A stretch of 64,000 nt of DNA from Flavobacteriales bacterium (GTDB lineage Bacteria > Bacteroidota > Bacteroidia > Flavobacteriales_F > PHOS-HE28). Location of the stretch: positions 3,081,497 to 3,145,496 of the forward strand of contig CP129489.1 in assembly GCA_030584065.1 (NCBI GenBank), read 5' to 3'. Below the pieces are notes generated by a model. It saw only the letters and a program-made list of their open reading frames with translations. It was not told the origin of the DNA and searched no databases. Below, piece by piece: positions 1-8,696 of the stretch (position 1 is the first letter of the stretch; each line of letters opens with the position of its first letter). A program made the position numbers and the translations under genes.

Positions 1-59
1 CGGCTTCCGCAAGCGAACAGGAGGAGGCACAGGGCCAGTGCGGTCGTTGCCTGCTTCAT
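1..59 (-). CDS. N-terminus of a lipoprotein (partial, leaves the window)
   Basis: Only the first 19 codons are inside the window. They read as a short positively charged start, a leucine-rich hydrophobic core and a lipobox LFAC followed by GS, so the product is probably an outer-membrane or periplasmic lipoprotein. Its ATG (59-57) overlaps the stop of the LysM transglycosylase gene (58-56) as ATGA, so the two are probably translationally coupled. In related Bacteroidota a DUF4837 lipoprotein often follows this transglycosylase. That identity is a guess from context, since no domain sequence is visible here. Confidence 0.55.
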   Translation of the reverse strand, partial: MKQATTALALCLLLFACGS

Positions 60-1510
60 CCCCGCGGAATGCGCACCTTGATCCGTGCGCCGGGCTTGAG
101 TCCATGCACGAGCCCGTCATTCAGGCGCCGCAGGTCCTCCACGCTCACCCCTGGGTACCGCTGCGCGATGCCCCAGAGCGTATCGCCCGGCTGCACGATG
201 TGGTAGTCGGCCTGCCCCTCGCTCCTGGGCTCGGGATCGGCCGTGCGGTCAACGGCCTTGGCCGCCCCCCGCCGTACGAGGAGCTTCTGGCCCGGATGGA
301 TGGTGTTGCTGCGAAGGCCATTGAGCCGCTTCAGTTCGGTGACCGAGAGGCCGTACTTGGCCGCAATGCCGCCCAGCGATTCGCCCCGTCTCACCACGTG
401 ACGCTTCTCCTCGGGAGGCGCTGGCGCCAAAGGGGCGGGTGCTGCAGAGCCGGGATTAGCAGCATAATAGCTGTAGCGGAGGGCCTCCTCGTTGCTGAGG
501 AACACGGGAACGGCATCCTTGGGAAGATAGAGGCTCACGGGCTGGTCCACATCCGGCACGATGCCGAGCTTGAAGGTCGGATTGAGGTCCCTGAGCTCCT
601 GCACTGTGCCACCGGTCAGCACGGCGATGGCGGAGAGGTCGAGCGGGTAGCACACGCGTACGGTGTCCACCTCATAGGCGCAATAGGTTGGTGCCACCGG
701 ATACAGGTTGTGGTCGGCGTGGTGGTTGAAGATGTAGTTGACCGCGATGAAGGCCGGCACATAGCCCCGGGTCTCGCGCGGGAGATGATCGTAGATGCGC
801 CAGTAATCCTTGGCTCCGCCGCTGCGGCGGATGGCCTTGTTCACGTTGCCGGGGCCGCAGTTGTAAGCGGCCAGGGCCAGCTCCCAATCGTTGTAGATGC
901 CATGGAGGTGCTTGAGGTACCGGCAGGCCGCTTCGGTGCTCTTGAACACATCGTGGCGCTCGTCGATATAGCTGTCGGCCTTCAGGCCGTAGAGACGGCC
1001 CGTGGGGAGCATGAATTGCCAGAGGCCCACGGCGCCGGCACGTGAGCGTGCGCTCGGGTTGAGCGCGCTCTCCACCACGGCCAGGTACTTCATCTCCAAG
1101 GGAATCCCGTGCCGGTCAAGGTGCTCCTCGAAGGTGGGGAAGTAGAGCTCGGCAAGGCCCAGCATGCGCGAGGTCATCTCCCGCTTGCGCACTGCATAGA
1201 GGTCGATGTAGGACTGCACCACGCGGTTGTGCACCAGGTCGAACGGGGTGGCGGCATCGAGCACGGCCAGCCGCTGGCGCACGGTCTCCTCCGGCCAAAC
1301 GGGCACCTGGTCGGGGGCGAAGCCGTGCACATTGTGGTGGGCGGTGTCGGTGGTGAATGGGGAATGCTTGATCCAGTGCAGTGCGGCCAGGTCGTCGAGC
1401 CGGGCGATCACCGGGTCGTCCGAGGGGAGCGTCAGCGGCGCTTCGTGCTGGGCGCTCAGCGCCGGGTGCAGCAGCGCGGCCGCGATGGTGATGCGAAGGT
1501 GCAGGGCCAT
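56..1510 (-). CDS. Membrane-bound lytic murein transglycosylase D-like protein with two LysM domains
   Basis: 484 aa. It cleaves the glycan strands of peptidoglycan in the periplasm. There is an N-terminal signal peptide (about residues 1-20, ending ALSA-Q). A transglycosylase SLT domain spans about 125-240, with the ES catalytic motif (Glu147) followed by the family signature A-S-R-A-G-A-V-G-L-W-Q-F-M. Two LysM modules lie at about 372-413 and 438-482 (HVVRRGESL and YHIVQPGDTL starts). This is the usual MltD arrangement. A TAACTTCGG -7-like element ends 4 nt before the ATG, so it may be transcribed on its own as well as from the tatA-gatA side. It overlaps the next lipoprotein gene by 4 bp. 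Confidence 0.9.
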   Translation of the reverse strand: MALHLRITIAAALLHPALSAQHEAPLTLPSDDPVIARLDDLAALHWIKHSPFTTDTAHHNVHGFAPDQVPVWPEETVRQRLAVLDAATPFDLVHNRVVQSYIDLYAVRKREMTSRMLGLAELYFPTFEEHLDRHGIPLEMKYLAVVESALNPSARSRAGAVGLWQFMLPTGRLYGLKADSYIDERHDVFKSTEAACRYLKHLHGIYNDWELALAAYNCGPGNVNKAIRRSGGAKDYWRIYDHLPRETRGYVPAFIAVNYIFNHHADHNLYPVAPTYCAYEVDTVRVCYPLDLSAIAVLTGGTVQELRDLNPTFKLGIVPDVDQPVSLYLPKDAVPVFLSNEEALRYSYYAANPGSAAPAPLAPAPPEEKRHVVRRGESLGGIAAKYGLSVTELKRLNGLRSNTIHPGQKLLVRRGAAKAVDRTADPEPRSEGQADYHIVQPGDTLWGIAQRYPGVSVEDLRRLNDGLVHGLKPGARIKVRIPRG

Positions 1511-1514
1511 GGCG

Positions 1515-1523
1515 CCGAAGTTA
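1515..1523 (-). promoter_or_regulatory. -7 promoter element of the lytic transglycosylase gene
   Basis: On the minus strand this reads TAACTTCGG, close to the Bacteroidota -7 consensus TAnnTTTG. It ends 4 nt before the ATG at 1510, so the transcript would start at or next to the start codon. No clear -33 TTG is seen. Confidence 0.45.
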
Positions 1524-1587
1524 CCCGCATTACGCGCGGGGACCGCTCTTGGTATGCAAGCGGCTCTTCCACAGCGAGGTGTGGACG

Positions 1588-2997
1588 TCAGGCGCCGAAG
1601 AGCGCCTTCGCGGCGGCGAGCAGCAGCGGCTCGCCGAAGGGCCGCGCCATGAGCTGGACTCCGAAGGGGAGGCCGTTGCTGTGCGTTCCGGTGGGGATGC
1701 TGATGGCGGGTGTTCCGGCAAGGTTGGCCTGCACCGTGAAGATGTCCTGCAGATACATGGCCACCGGATCGGTGATGGCGCCGTGGGCGAACGCCGTGGT
1801 GGGGCAGGTGGGACCCAGCAGCAGGTCGAATCGCTCGAAGGCCTCCAAGGTGCGGTTGCGCAGTATGCGCCGTACACGCTGCGCCTGGGCATAGTAGGCG
1901 TCGTAGTACCCGGCGCTGAGCACAAAGGTGCCGAGCAGGATGCGCCGCTTCACCTCGGGGCCGAAGCCTTCCGTTCGGCTTAGGCGATAGGTCTCCTCGA
2001 CGCCTTGGGCCAGCTTGCTGCGGTGTCCGAAATGGATGCCATCGAAGCGGGCCAGATTGCTGCTGGCCTCCGCTGTGGCCAGGATGTAGTAGGTAGGCAC
2101 CTGGTGGTCGAGCAGCGGCACATCCACGGGCTCCACGGTGTGGCCTTCGCGGGTGAGCCGGTCGATCTGGGCCTGCAGGTGGGCCACCACCTCGGGGTCC
2201 ATGCCTTCACGCTCGATGCCCTCGCGGAAGTAGCCGATGCGCAGCTTGCCCGGATCGTTGAGCGGAATGGGGTCGTTCGGCCTGCGGCTGGTGGTGCTGT
2301 CGTGCGGGTCGCTGCCGGCGATGACGCTGTATACGGCGGCGGCATCCTCCACAGAGCGCGTGAACGGGCCGATCTGGTCGAAGCTGCTGGCGAAGGCGAT
2401 GAGACCATGGCGGCTCACGCGGCCGTAAGTGGGCTTGAGGCCCACCGTGCCGGTGAACGATGCCGGTTGTCGGATGCTGCCGCCGGTATCGCTGCCCAGG
2501 GCCGCATGCACGATGCCGGCGGCCACACTGGCGGCGGCGCCTCCGCTGCTGCCGCCGGGGACCTTGCCGGGGTCCACGGGGTTCCTCACGCTTCCGTAGG
2601 CGCTGTTCTCGTTGCTGCTGCCCATGGCGAACTCGTCGCAGTTGGTGCGGCCGATGATCACCGCATCGGCGGCGAGCAGCCGCTCCACGACCGTGGCGCT
2701 GTACAGCGAGGTGAAGCCCTCGAGGATGCGCGAGGATGCACTCACGCGATGGCCCTTGTAACAGATGTTGTCCTTGATGCTCACCAGAAGGCCCGCAAGC
2801 GGGCCTGCCGTGCCCGCCTTCAACTTGGCATCCACCTCGGCGGCCTTGGCCAGCGCGCTGTCGGGGAAAAGCTCAAGGAATGCGTTCAGGTCCTTGTGCC
2901 GCTCGGCTTCAGACAGCGACCGTTGCGTGAGCGCGGTCGCTGTTGCGCCTTGGGTAAGGGAGTGGCGGGCCTCGGCGAAGGTCTTCGGGATGCTCAC
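1588..2997 (-). CDS. gatA: Asp-tRNA(Asn)/Glu-tRNA(Gln) amidotransferase subunit A
   Basis: 469 aa amidase-signature enzyme. In GatCAB it releases ammonia from glutamine to convert misacylated Glu-tRNA(Gln) or Asp-tRNA(Asn). The Ser-cisSer-Lys triad is visible: Lys75 in VSIKDN, the GGSSGG loop at 148-153, and the nucleophile Ser174 in DTGGSIRQP. The GatA-type stretch TVGLKPTYGRVSRHGL follows, which separates GatA from general amidases. The length is normal. gatB and gatC are not in the window. It starts 11 bp after the tatA stop and is probably co-transcribed with it. Confidence 0.93.
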   Translation of the reverse strand: MSIPKTFAEARHSLTQGATATALTQRSLSEAERHKDLNAFLELFPDSALAKAAEVDAKLKAGTAGPLAGLLVSIKDNICYKGHRVSASSRILEGFTSLYSATVVERLLAADAVIIGRTNCDEFAMGSSNENSAYGSVRNPVDPGKVPGGSSGGAAASVAAGIVHAALGSDTGGSIRQPASFTGTVGLKPTYGRVSRHGLIAFASSFDQIGPFTRSVEDAAAVYSVIAGSDPHDSTTSRRPNDPIPLNDPGKLRIGYFREGIEREGMDPEVVAHLQAQIDRLTREGHTVEPVDVPLLDHQVPTYYILATAEASSNLARFDGIHFGHRSKLAQGVEETYRLSRTEGFGPEVKRRILLGTFVLSAGYYDAYYAQAQRVRRILRNRTLEAFERFDLLLGPTCPTTAFAHGAITDPVAMYLQDIFTVQANLAGTPAISIPTGTHSNGLPFGVQLMARPFGEPLLLAAAKALFGA

Positions 2998-3008
2998 CGG
3001 TGGCAGGG

Positions 3009-3200
3009 CTACTTCGCGTCGTCCTTCTTCTCCTCCGCGCCGTCCTTGGCGTTCTTGAACTCCTTCATGCCCTGCCCTAGGCCGCGCATGAGCTCAGGAA
3101 TCTTCTTGCCCCCGAAGAGCAGTAGCAGCACCGCTACGATCAGGACGATCTGCCAGGGGCCGATGACGCCGAGCAGGATGGAAAGCGGCAGGGTGCTCAT
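3009..3200 (-). CDS. tatA: Twin-arginine translocase subunit TatA/TatE
   Basis: 63 aa. It has one N-terminal transmembrane helix (about residues 8-28), the FGGKK hinge (29-33), an amphipathic helix ([18 protein letters not shown]) and a charged KDD-rich tail, which is the complete TatA layout. It forms the pore of the Tat pathway for folded proteins. A Tat-like substrate, the RRRFLR-leader Rieske protein, is encoded at 45242-45661. tatC is not nearby. It sits between the EnvC-like gene and gatA and has a good -7 element 22 nt upstream. Confidence 0.93.
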   Translation of the reverse strand: MSTLPLSILLGVIGPWQIVLIVAVLLLLFGGKKIPELMRGLGQGMKEFKNAKDGAEEKKDDAK

Positions 3201-3221
3201 GGGGGATGCGTTGATGCGCCG

Positions 3222-3230
3222 CCAAAGGTA
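3222..3230 (-). promoter_or_regulatory. -7 promoter element upstream of tatA
   Basis: The minus strand reads TACCTTTGG, matching TAnnTTTG. It lies in the 46-bp gap between the EnvC-like gene and tatA, so the tatA-gatA pair probably has its own promoter. Confidence 0.5.
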
Positions 3231-3246
3231 TACCGAAAGCGCAGGC

Positions 3247-4485
3247 CTATTGGCGGAAGAGCCACAGCGCGGGATCCACGTTCACCAGGCCTTCCGCGGT
3301 CACCTTCCAGACCTCGATGTGCGCCACAGCACCCTCATCGCCTGTGATGACCGTCCCGATGGGTTGCTTTGTATCCACCTTCTGGCCCTTGGCCACGCTC
3401 ACGGCGGCCAGGTTGCTGTAGACCGTCCTGTAGGCGCCATGGCTGACGATCACGGCCTTGCCGGCGCCGGGGAGCACGATCACGCTGCTCACCTCCCCGC
3501 GGAAAACCGCGCGCACGCCGGCACCCTTCTCCGTGGTGATGTCGATGCCGTTGTTGTCGATGACAATGCCCTTGAGCACCGGGTGCGGCTGCTTGCCGTA
3601 GCGGCCGGTGATTACGCCCTTCTCCACGGGCCAGGGCAGTTTGCCTTTGTTCTTCTCGAAATCGGAGCTCAGCTCCCGCGCCTCCGGTGTCAGGGTGATG
3701 TCGAGCTTGGCGGTGCCGGCCGCCGCTCCGCCGGGCTTGGGCTTCGGCTTCACCGCTTCCTCGATGGCCTTGCGGATGGCCGCCTCGAGCTCGCGACGCT
3801 GGCGCTCCTGCTTCTTCTGCGTCTCACGGAGCCGGCCCTCTTCCTTGCGTAGGGACACCAATGCGCTCTGCTGTCCGGCCCGGTCCGAGTCGAGCCTGCG
3901 CTTCTCCTGCACCTGCTCGGTCAGCAGCTGGGCCTTCTCCTGGCGCTGGGCCTTCAGCGCCTCCACCCGCGCATCGAGGGAGGCCTCGGTCTCGGCGATC
4001 AGCGCGGCCTGCCGGCGGCGCTGGGCCGCGAGCTGGTTGATATAGCGGCTGCGGCGGTAGGCCTGCTGGAAGCTGCTGCTTGCGAAAAGGTAGCTGAGGC
4101 GGTCGTAGGCGCTGCGGTTTCGGTAGGCGGCGGCGATCATTCGGGCGTATCCCTCCTTGAGCGCCTGCAGGTCGGCCTTCAGTGAGGCGATCGCCTCCTC
4201 GTCCTGCCGGATCCGGTCATCGGCCGCCCGCACCTCGCTGTCCATGGCCCGGATGAGCTGCGCACGAGCGGCGATCTGGCTCTCCAAGAGGCTCAGCTGC
4301 TCCTGTGTCACGCGTTGCTCTTTGCGGGCCTGCTCAATCAGGGCGGTGGTGGTGCGGATCTGCTTGTCCAGCGCATCGCGCCGCTTCTCCAGCTCCTTGC
4401 GGCTCTGGGCCAGGAGCAGCGCCGAGGCCAGCACCAGCGGGGCCAGCACCAGCCAGCGCAAGGGGCGTTCAGGGCATGGGCGCAT
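3247..4485 (-). CDS. EnvC-like murein hydrolase activator (coiled coil plus degenerate LytM/M23 domain)
   Basis: 412 aa. A signal peptide (about 1-27, ending LLLAQ) is followed by a long coiled coil (about 28-245, rich in K, E, Q, R) and a C-terminal LytM domain (about 285-412). The M23 zinc ligands are incomplete: the usual HxxxD reads NNGID, and the HxH motif is reduced to a single His in AHIEVW. This is the pattern of EnvC/NlpD-type proteins, which activate cell-wall amidases at division rather than cutting peptidoglycan themselves. The start overlaps the end of the DUF4292 gene by 17 bp, which supports coupling. Confidence 0.85.
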   Translation of the reverse strand: MRPCPERPLRWLVLAPLVLASALLLAQSRKELEKRRDALDKQIRTTTALIEQARKEQRVTQEQLSLLESQIAARAQLIRAMDSEVRAADDRIRQDEEAIASLKADLQALKEGYARMIAAAYRNRSAYDRLSYLFASSSFQQAYRRSRYINQLAAQRRRQAALIAETEASLDARVEALKAQRQEKAQLLTEQVQEKRRLDSDRAGQQSALVSLRKEEGRLRETQKKQERQRRELEAAIRKAIEEAVKPKPKPGGAAAGTAKLDITLTPEARELSSDFEKNKGKLPWPVEKGVITGRYGKQPHPVLKGIVIDNNGIDITTEKGAGVRAVFRGEVSSVIVLPGAGKAVIVSHGAYRTVYSNLAAVSVAKGQKVDTKQPIGTVITGDEGAVAHIEVWKVTAEGLVNVDPALWLFRQ

Positions 4486-5356
4486 ACTTCTCGGGGATCT
4501 TGAAGCTCATGGGGAAGGGCCCCTCCAGGTCGATGCGCGATATCTCCAGCGCCCCGCTCACCACGCGGCCGGGCTCGCTGAGGGTGATGCGGATGCGCGT
4601 AGGCAGGTGCCTGATGTCGGCGCCGCCGCGCTCCTCATAACGCAGCTCGGCGGTGCGGTCGTGCACCAGGTCGGTGATCTGCACGCGCGCCACGCGGAAG
4701 CTGTCGGGGTCGATCCAGTAGCGTTGCACCACGGTCTCCTTCTCTTCGGCGCGCCGCAGGGTCCGTTCCAGCCTCCGCTCGCGCATGTCACGGTCTCGGG
4801 CCAGGGTGTCGCTGGGGCTGATGTCCTCTGCAGCGCGGACGAAGCGGCGCTTGGCGCGGCTGGTGAGCACGTAGTAGCCGTCCTCCCGGTCCGAGCGGAA
4901 GCGTTCCTGGGGATCGAGCCCGATGGCTTCGCCGTTGATGGCCTGCTGGAAGAGCGCCAGGTCGGGAGGGAGCCCGAAGCGCGCCTTGGCCAGGCCGGTG
5001 TCGCCCACGAAGTACCGGTCGTTGAGCTTGTCGAGCACCTTGAGGCTGTCGCGCGTGAGCAGCATACGGGCCACCTCGATCCCGAGGGCGGGCACCACGC
5101 TCACCCATGCGGCGCTATCCTGCGTGCTGCGGAGATGCACCTTGAAGGTCCGCGTCTGATCCGGAAGGGTCAGCTCTACGCTGGCCTTGGCCGAATAGTG
5201 CGCCACAGGCGGCTGCCTCGCCGCCAGCACGCGTTCCATGAGGCGCTCGGCCGAGCGCGCCGGGAGCTCCCGGTTGATCAGGGCGGTCGGCCTGCCGCTC
5301 TTGCACGCCGCTGCGGGGAGCGCTAGGAACAGCAGGGCCTTGGCGGTCGCGTTCAT
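4469..5356 (-). CDS. DUF4292 family lipoprotein
   Basis: 295 aa when started at the ATG at 5356, which overlaps the TPR gene stop as ATGA and opens directly into a lipoprotein signal (lipobox AAAC, Cys18). A longer reading upstream has no signal peptide and is rejected. The rest is a beta-rich domain (about 40-290) of the DUF4292/LolA-like kind, with many alternating strands such as RTFKVHLRSTQDSAAWVSV. Such folds bind acyl chains or lipoproteins in other families, but the role of DUF4292 is unknown. The position between a TPR lipoprotein and the EnvC-like gene is common in Flavobacteriia. Confidence 0.8.
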   Translation of the reverse strand: MNATAKALLFLALPAAACKSGRPTALINRELPARSAERLMERVLAARQPPVAHYSAKASVELTLPDQTRTFKVHLRSTQDSAAWVSVVPALGIEVARMLLTRDSLKVLDKLNDRYFVGDTGLAKARFGLPPDLALFQQAINGEAIGLDPQERFRSDREDGYYVLTSRAKRRFVRAAEDISPSDTLARDRDMRERRLERTLRRAEEKETVVQRYWIDPDSFRVARVQITDLVHDRTAELRYEERGGADIRHLPTRIRITLSEPGRVVSGALEISRIDLEGPFPMSFKIPEKYAPMP

Positions 5357-7110
5357 TCCACCCGCCGCCCTTCGTTGATCTTGCGGTCGATGACCTCGCT
5401 CGCTCCCCCGCGCTCCTTGGCGCGCTTCCATTCCTCCAGGGCCTTGGCTTGCTCCCCCAACTCGAACAGGATGTCGCCGTAGTGCTCGTGGAGCTCTCCG
5501 TCGGGGTCGGGCGATGCGGCCAGCGCCTTCTCCATCCAGATGCGCGCGTCGGCATAGCGCTTCATGCGGAAGAGCACCCAGGCGTAGGTGTCCTGGTAGC
5601 TCGGCTGCCCGGGGGCCAGCTCATTGCTGCGCTTGCTCATCCGCTCGGCCTTCTCCAGCTGCTCGCCCCGCAGGCTCAGGTAGTAGGCGTAGTTGTTGAG
5701 CGTGGTGGGCTCATCGGGCAGAATCGCCAGGGCGCGGTCGTAGGCCTGGTCGCTCTTGGCATGCTGCTCCGATGCATGGTAGGCCTCCCCGAGGCTGCTC
5801 CAGAACTGCGCGGTGAGCGGCGGGTTGTCCACCACCAGGTCGCGGCCGGTGACGAGCGCCTCGATGGCCTCCTCGTGCCGGTCGAGCTGCGAGAGCGCAA
5901 GGCCCTTGAAGAGGTAGGCCTCGGGAGCCGTGGGGAAGAGCTCGATGGTGTAGTCGGCATCCTTCACCAGGGCCGCGTGGTCGCCCAGCTGAAGGTCGAG
6001 CTGCAGGATCTGGGCATGGATCGGGTAGCGGTCCTTCTCCATCGCCAGGGCCTTGCGGAACTCCTGCCGCGCCTCGTCCAGCTTGCCGTCACGGAGCAGG
6101 AAATCGCCGTGGATGGTGTGCGGCTTCCCGCTCTCCGGGTGCGCCTTCTCCAGGGCTTCGATGAGCGTGTAGCTGCGCCGGATCAGATCGGGCCGGTCCT
6201 CGGGCTTCTCCCCCTCCTGCTCGGTCATCTCGAAGAAGCCGATGAGCACCTGCATCTTCGCGTCGATGTCCACATCGGGGTCGCGGAAGGCCTCGCCCAG
6301 CTCCGCATAGGCCTGCTCCATCTGCCCGGTGGCGTAGTAGTGCTCGGCCAGGGAGATGCGCAGCATGCTGTTCGAGGGGTCGAGCGCCAGCGCCGCGCGG
6401 TACTGTTCCAGGGCTTTGTCGTGCATGCCCTGTTCGTCATACACCTCCGCCAGCATGCCGGCGTACTCGGCGCTCGAGGGGTTGGCGGCGATGGCGCGGC
6501 TCAGGAGCTTCTGCGCCTCCGCCCACTGCCCCATGGCCATGTAGGTGTTGAAGGCGTGATGGATGAGGTCCTCGCCCAGCCCGAAGCGCTTCTCCACGTC
6601 GCTGTAGGCCTTGGCGGCTTCGTCGGCCTTGCCGGCGTAGGCATAGGCCGCAGCCAGGTCCAGGTACACCTCGTACCGCTCCGGCCATTGCTCCAGGATG
6701 CCCTTGTAGACACCGATCGCGTCCTCGGCGCGGTTGCCCTGGCGGTAGAGGTCGGCGAGCAGGAAACGGTACCAGATATTGCCCTTGTCGGTGGCGACGG
6801 CCTGCTTGGCGTAGCCCACGGCTTGTTCGTAGTTCTGGCCCTGGTGGTAGAGCTTGGCCAGCTCGAACATGCTCGCGGCGTTCTGCGGGTCGGCCTTCAA
6901 GCATTGCTGGTAGAGGAGGAGCGCCTTGGGCAGCTGGCCCTGCAGGCGGGCCTGCGTGGCTTCCATGAAGAGGCGCATCACCTCGGCGCGCTTGTCGCTC
7001 CCGTTGCCGATGGCAGGTTCGGTGGCGCCGCTCTCCTCGCGGGCAATGGGCTTGGCGCCGGCACACGCCAAGAACAGGGGGAGCAGGAAGAGCAGGGGGA
7101 GGCGCATCAT
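5353..7110 (-). CDS. Tetratricopeptide-repeat lipoprotein
   Basis: 585 aa with a lipoprotein signal (MMRLPLLFLLPLFLAC, Cys16). The mature part is mostly TPR motifs from about residue 50 to the end. Diagnostic A/Y/P positions appear in stretches such as AASMFELAKLYHQGQNYEQAV and LNNYAYYLSLRGEQLEKAERM. It is probably a periplasmic or inner-leaflet outer-membrane scaffold for other envelope proteins; the partner is unknown. It starts 5 bp after the nucleotidyltransferase stop and ends in an ATGA overlap with DUF4292, so it is an internal cistron of the operon. Confidence 0.88.
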   Translation of the reverse strand: MMRLPLLFLLPLFLACAGAKPIAREESGATEPAIGNGSDKRAEVMRLFMEATQARLQGQLPKALLLYQQCLKADPQNAASMFELAKLYHQGQNYEQAVGYAKQAVATDKGNIWYRFLLADLYRQGNRAEDAIGVYKGILEQWPERYEVYLDLAAAYAYAGKADEAAKAYSDVEKRFGLGEDLIHHAFNTYMAMGQWAEAQKLLSRAIAANPSSAEYAGMLAEVYDEQGMHDKALEQYRAALALDPSNSMLRISLAEHYYATGQMEQAYAELGEAFRDPDVDIDAKMQVLIGFFEMTEQEGEKPEDRPDLIRRSYTLIEALEKAHPESGKPHTIHGDFLLRDGKLDEARQEFRKALAMEKDRYPIHAQILQLDLQLGDHAALVKDADYTIELFPTAPEAYLFKGLALSQLDRHEEAIEALVTGRDLVVDNPPLTAQFWSSLGEAYHASEQHAKSDQAYDRALAILPDEPTTLNNYAYYLSLRGEQLEKAERMSKRSNELAPGQPSYQDTYAWVLFRMKRYADARIWMEKALAASPDPDGELHEHYGDILFELGEQAKALEEWKRAKERGGASEVIDRKINEGRRVE

Positions 7111-7115
7111 GCGGT

Positions 7116-8129
7116 CTAAGGTGAGCCCAAGGTACTGTCGTCGCTCAGGCTCAGGTCCATGGCCTTCCCGGTCACCTGGGCGCGCTCGCCGATCATGCTG
7201 TTGGCGATCACGGCGTCCAGTACACGCACGCCGCCCCGTACGATCGAGTCGCGCACCACGCTGCCGGCGATCACCGTGCCGGCCTCAATGGAGACGTTCG
7301 GGCCCACCACGCTGTTCACCAGTTCCACGCCGTCGCCGATGAAACAGGGCGGGATCACCACGCTGTGGGTGCTCTTCAGCTTGGCGCTCACCAGGCCCTT
7401 CTCGTCCTTCAGGAAGCCGAGCACCTTGGTGTTGGTGTCCACCATGGCGTTCTTGTTGCCGCAGTCCATCCACACATCCACCGCGCCGGCCTTGAAGCGC
7501 GCGCCCTTGCGCTTCATGTTCTCCATGGCGTTGGTGAGCTGGTACTCGCCCTTCTCCTTGATGTCGTTGTCGATCAGGTACTGCATCTCCTTGCGGAGGC
7601 GCTCGCCATCGGCGAAGTAGTAGATGCCGATGATGGCCAGGTCGCTCACGAACTCCTGCGGCTTCTCCACGAACTCGGTGATGATGCCGTTCCCATCGAG
7701 CTTCACCACGCCGAAGGGACGCGGGTCGTCCACCTTGTTCACCCAGATCACGCCGTCGCAGTCCTTGTCCAGCTTCAGCTGGGCGCGGAAGAGCGTGTCG
7801 GCAAAGGCCACGATGATGCGGCCGCTGAGGGCGCTTTCGGCGCAGAGGATGGCATGGGCGGTGCCCAGTGCCACCTCCTGGTAGTGGATGCTGCCCTTGG
7901 CGCCGATCTTCTCGGCGATGGCCACCAGGCCCTGCTCCACCTTCACGCCGAAGCTGGGGTGCACCACGAAGGCCACTTCCTCCACGGGTTCACCGGCCAC
8001 GGCGGCCAGGTCCTCCACGAGGCGTTGCACGATGGGCTTGCCCGCGATGGGCAGCAGGGGCTTGGCGGTGGTGTGGGTGTGCGGACGCATCCGCTTGCCC
8101 ATGCCCGCCATGGGGACGATGATCTTCAT
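7116..8129 (-). CDS. Sugar-phosphate nucleotidyltransferase with C-terminal left-handed beta-helix
   Basis: 337 aa. The N-terminal nucleotidyltransferase fold (about 1-235) starts with the NTP-binding motif PMAGMGKRMRPHT and the downstream KPLLPIAGKP. The C-terminal part (about 255-330) carries hexapeptide-like repeats (IGDGVELVNSVVGPNVSIEAG). The family includes glucose-1-phosphate thymidylyl- and uridylyltransferases. The substrate cannot be fixed from sequence alone, although the neighbouring flippase suggests surface polysaccharide precursors. It is separated from dut by a palindromic element. Confidence 0.85.
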   Translation of the reverse strand: MKIIVPMAGMGKRMRPHTHTTAKPLLPIAGKPIVQRLVEDLAAVAGEPVEEVAFVVHPSFGVKVEQGLVAIAEKIGAKGSIHYQEVALGTAHAILCAESALSGRIIVAFADTLFRAQLKLDKDCDGVIWVNKVDDPRPFGVVKLDGNGIITEFVEKPQEFVSDLAIIGIYYFADGERLRKEMQYLIDNDIKEKGEYQLTNAMENMKRKGARFKAGAVDVWMDCGNKNAMVDTNTKVLGFLKDEKGLVSAKLKSTHSVVIPPCFIGDGVELVNSVVGPNVSIEAGTVIAGSVVRDSIVRGGVRVLDAVIANSMIGERAQVTGKAMDLSLSDDSTLGSP

Positions 8130-8140
8130 CTCAATGCTGT

Positions 8141-8217
8141 TTCACCACGGAGGCACAGAGGACACAGAGAAATCCGTCGAGCATCCCCCTCCGTGGCCTC
8201 TGTGCCTCTGTGGTGAA
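8141..8217. repeat. Imperfect palindrome (29-bp arms) between dut and the nucleotidyltransferase gene
   Basis: The left arm 8141-8169 (TTCACCACGGAGGCACAGAG and on) pairs with the right arm 8189-8217 (ending CTCTGTGGTGAA). 26 of 29 positions are complementary, with a 19-bp loop. Each arm is itself built from GAGGCACAGAG-like words. It fills most of the 108-bp gap between two co-directional genes. It resembles a mobile intergenic palindrome (REP/MITE-like) and could also act as an mRNA hairpin. Confidence 0.75.
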
Positions 8218-8237
8218 TGGATTCGCCGCGAAGGTCT

Positions 8238-8696
8238 TCAATTTGTTCCAGTATGGCCGAAGCCGCCGGCCCCGCGTGCTGACGAGCTCAGGTCAGCAAC
8301 TTCCTGCCATTCGGCCCGCACGTAACGGGCGATCACGAGCTGTGCCACCCGCTCGCCATCCTTCACCTCGAAGGGCTCATGCCCGTGGTTGATCAGCAGC
8401 ACGCCCACTTCGCCGCGGTAATCCGCATCGATGGTGCCCGGGCTGTTGAGCACGGTGACCCCGTGCTTGAAGGCCAGTCCGCTGCGGGGCCGCACCTGCG
8501 CTTCGGTGCCTTCGGGGAGCTCCAGGAAGAGGCCAGTGGGGATCAGGGCGCGCTGGCCGGGGGCGAGGATGATGGGTGCCTCGAGGTTGGCGCGCAGGTC
8601 CATGCCGGCGCTGTGCGGCGTAGCATAGTGGGGCAGGGGGTGCCTGCCTTTGTTGATGATGCGGACGGGGAGCTGCGCTGCGAGGGTCTCAGTCAT
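8238..8696 (-). CDS. dut: Deoxyuridine 5'-triphosphate nucleotidohydrolase (dUTPase)
   Basis: 152 aa, the normal length for trimeric dUTPases. It converts dUTP to dUMP and PPi, keeping uracil out of DNA and supplying the dTMP pathway. All five motifs are present: AGMDLRA (30-36), [25 protein letters not shown], and the glycine-rich C-terminal arm [10 protein letters not shown]. The ATG at 8696 overlaps the flippase stop as ATGA. A longer in-frame extension upstream lies inside the flippase gene and is not real. Confidence 0.95.
   Translation of the reverse strand: MTETLAAQLPVRIINKGRHPLPHYATPHSAGMDLRANLEAPIILAPGQRALIPTGLFLELPEGTEAQVRPRSGLAFKHGVTVLNSPGTIDADYRGEVGVLLINHGHEPFEVKDGERVAQLVIARYVRAEWQEVADLSSSARGAGGFGHTGTN

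Noticed and set aside
2005..3852. 615-codon plus-strand open frame across gatA, tatA and the EnvC-like gene
   Set aside because: It crosses three well-supported genes on the other strand and has no family features.
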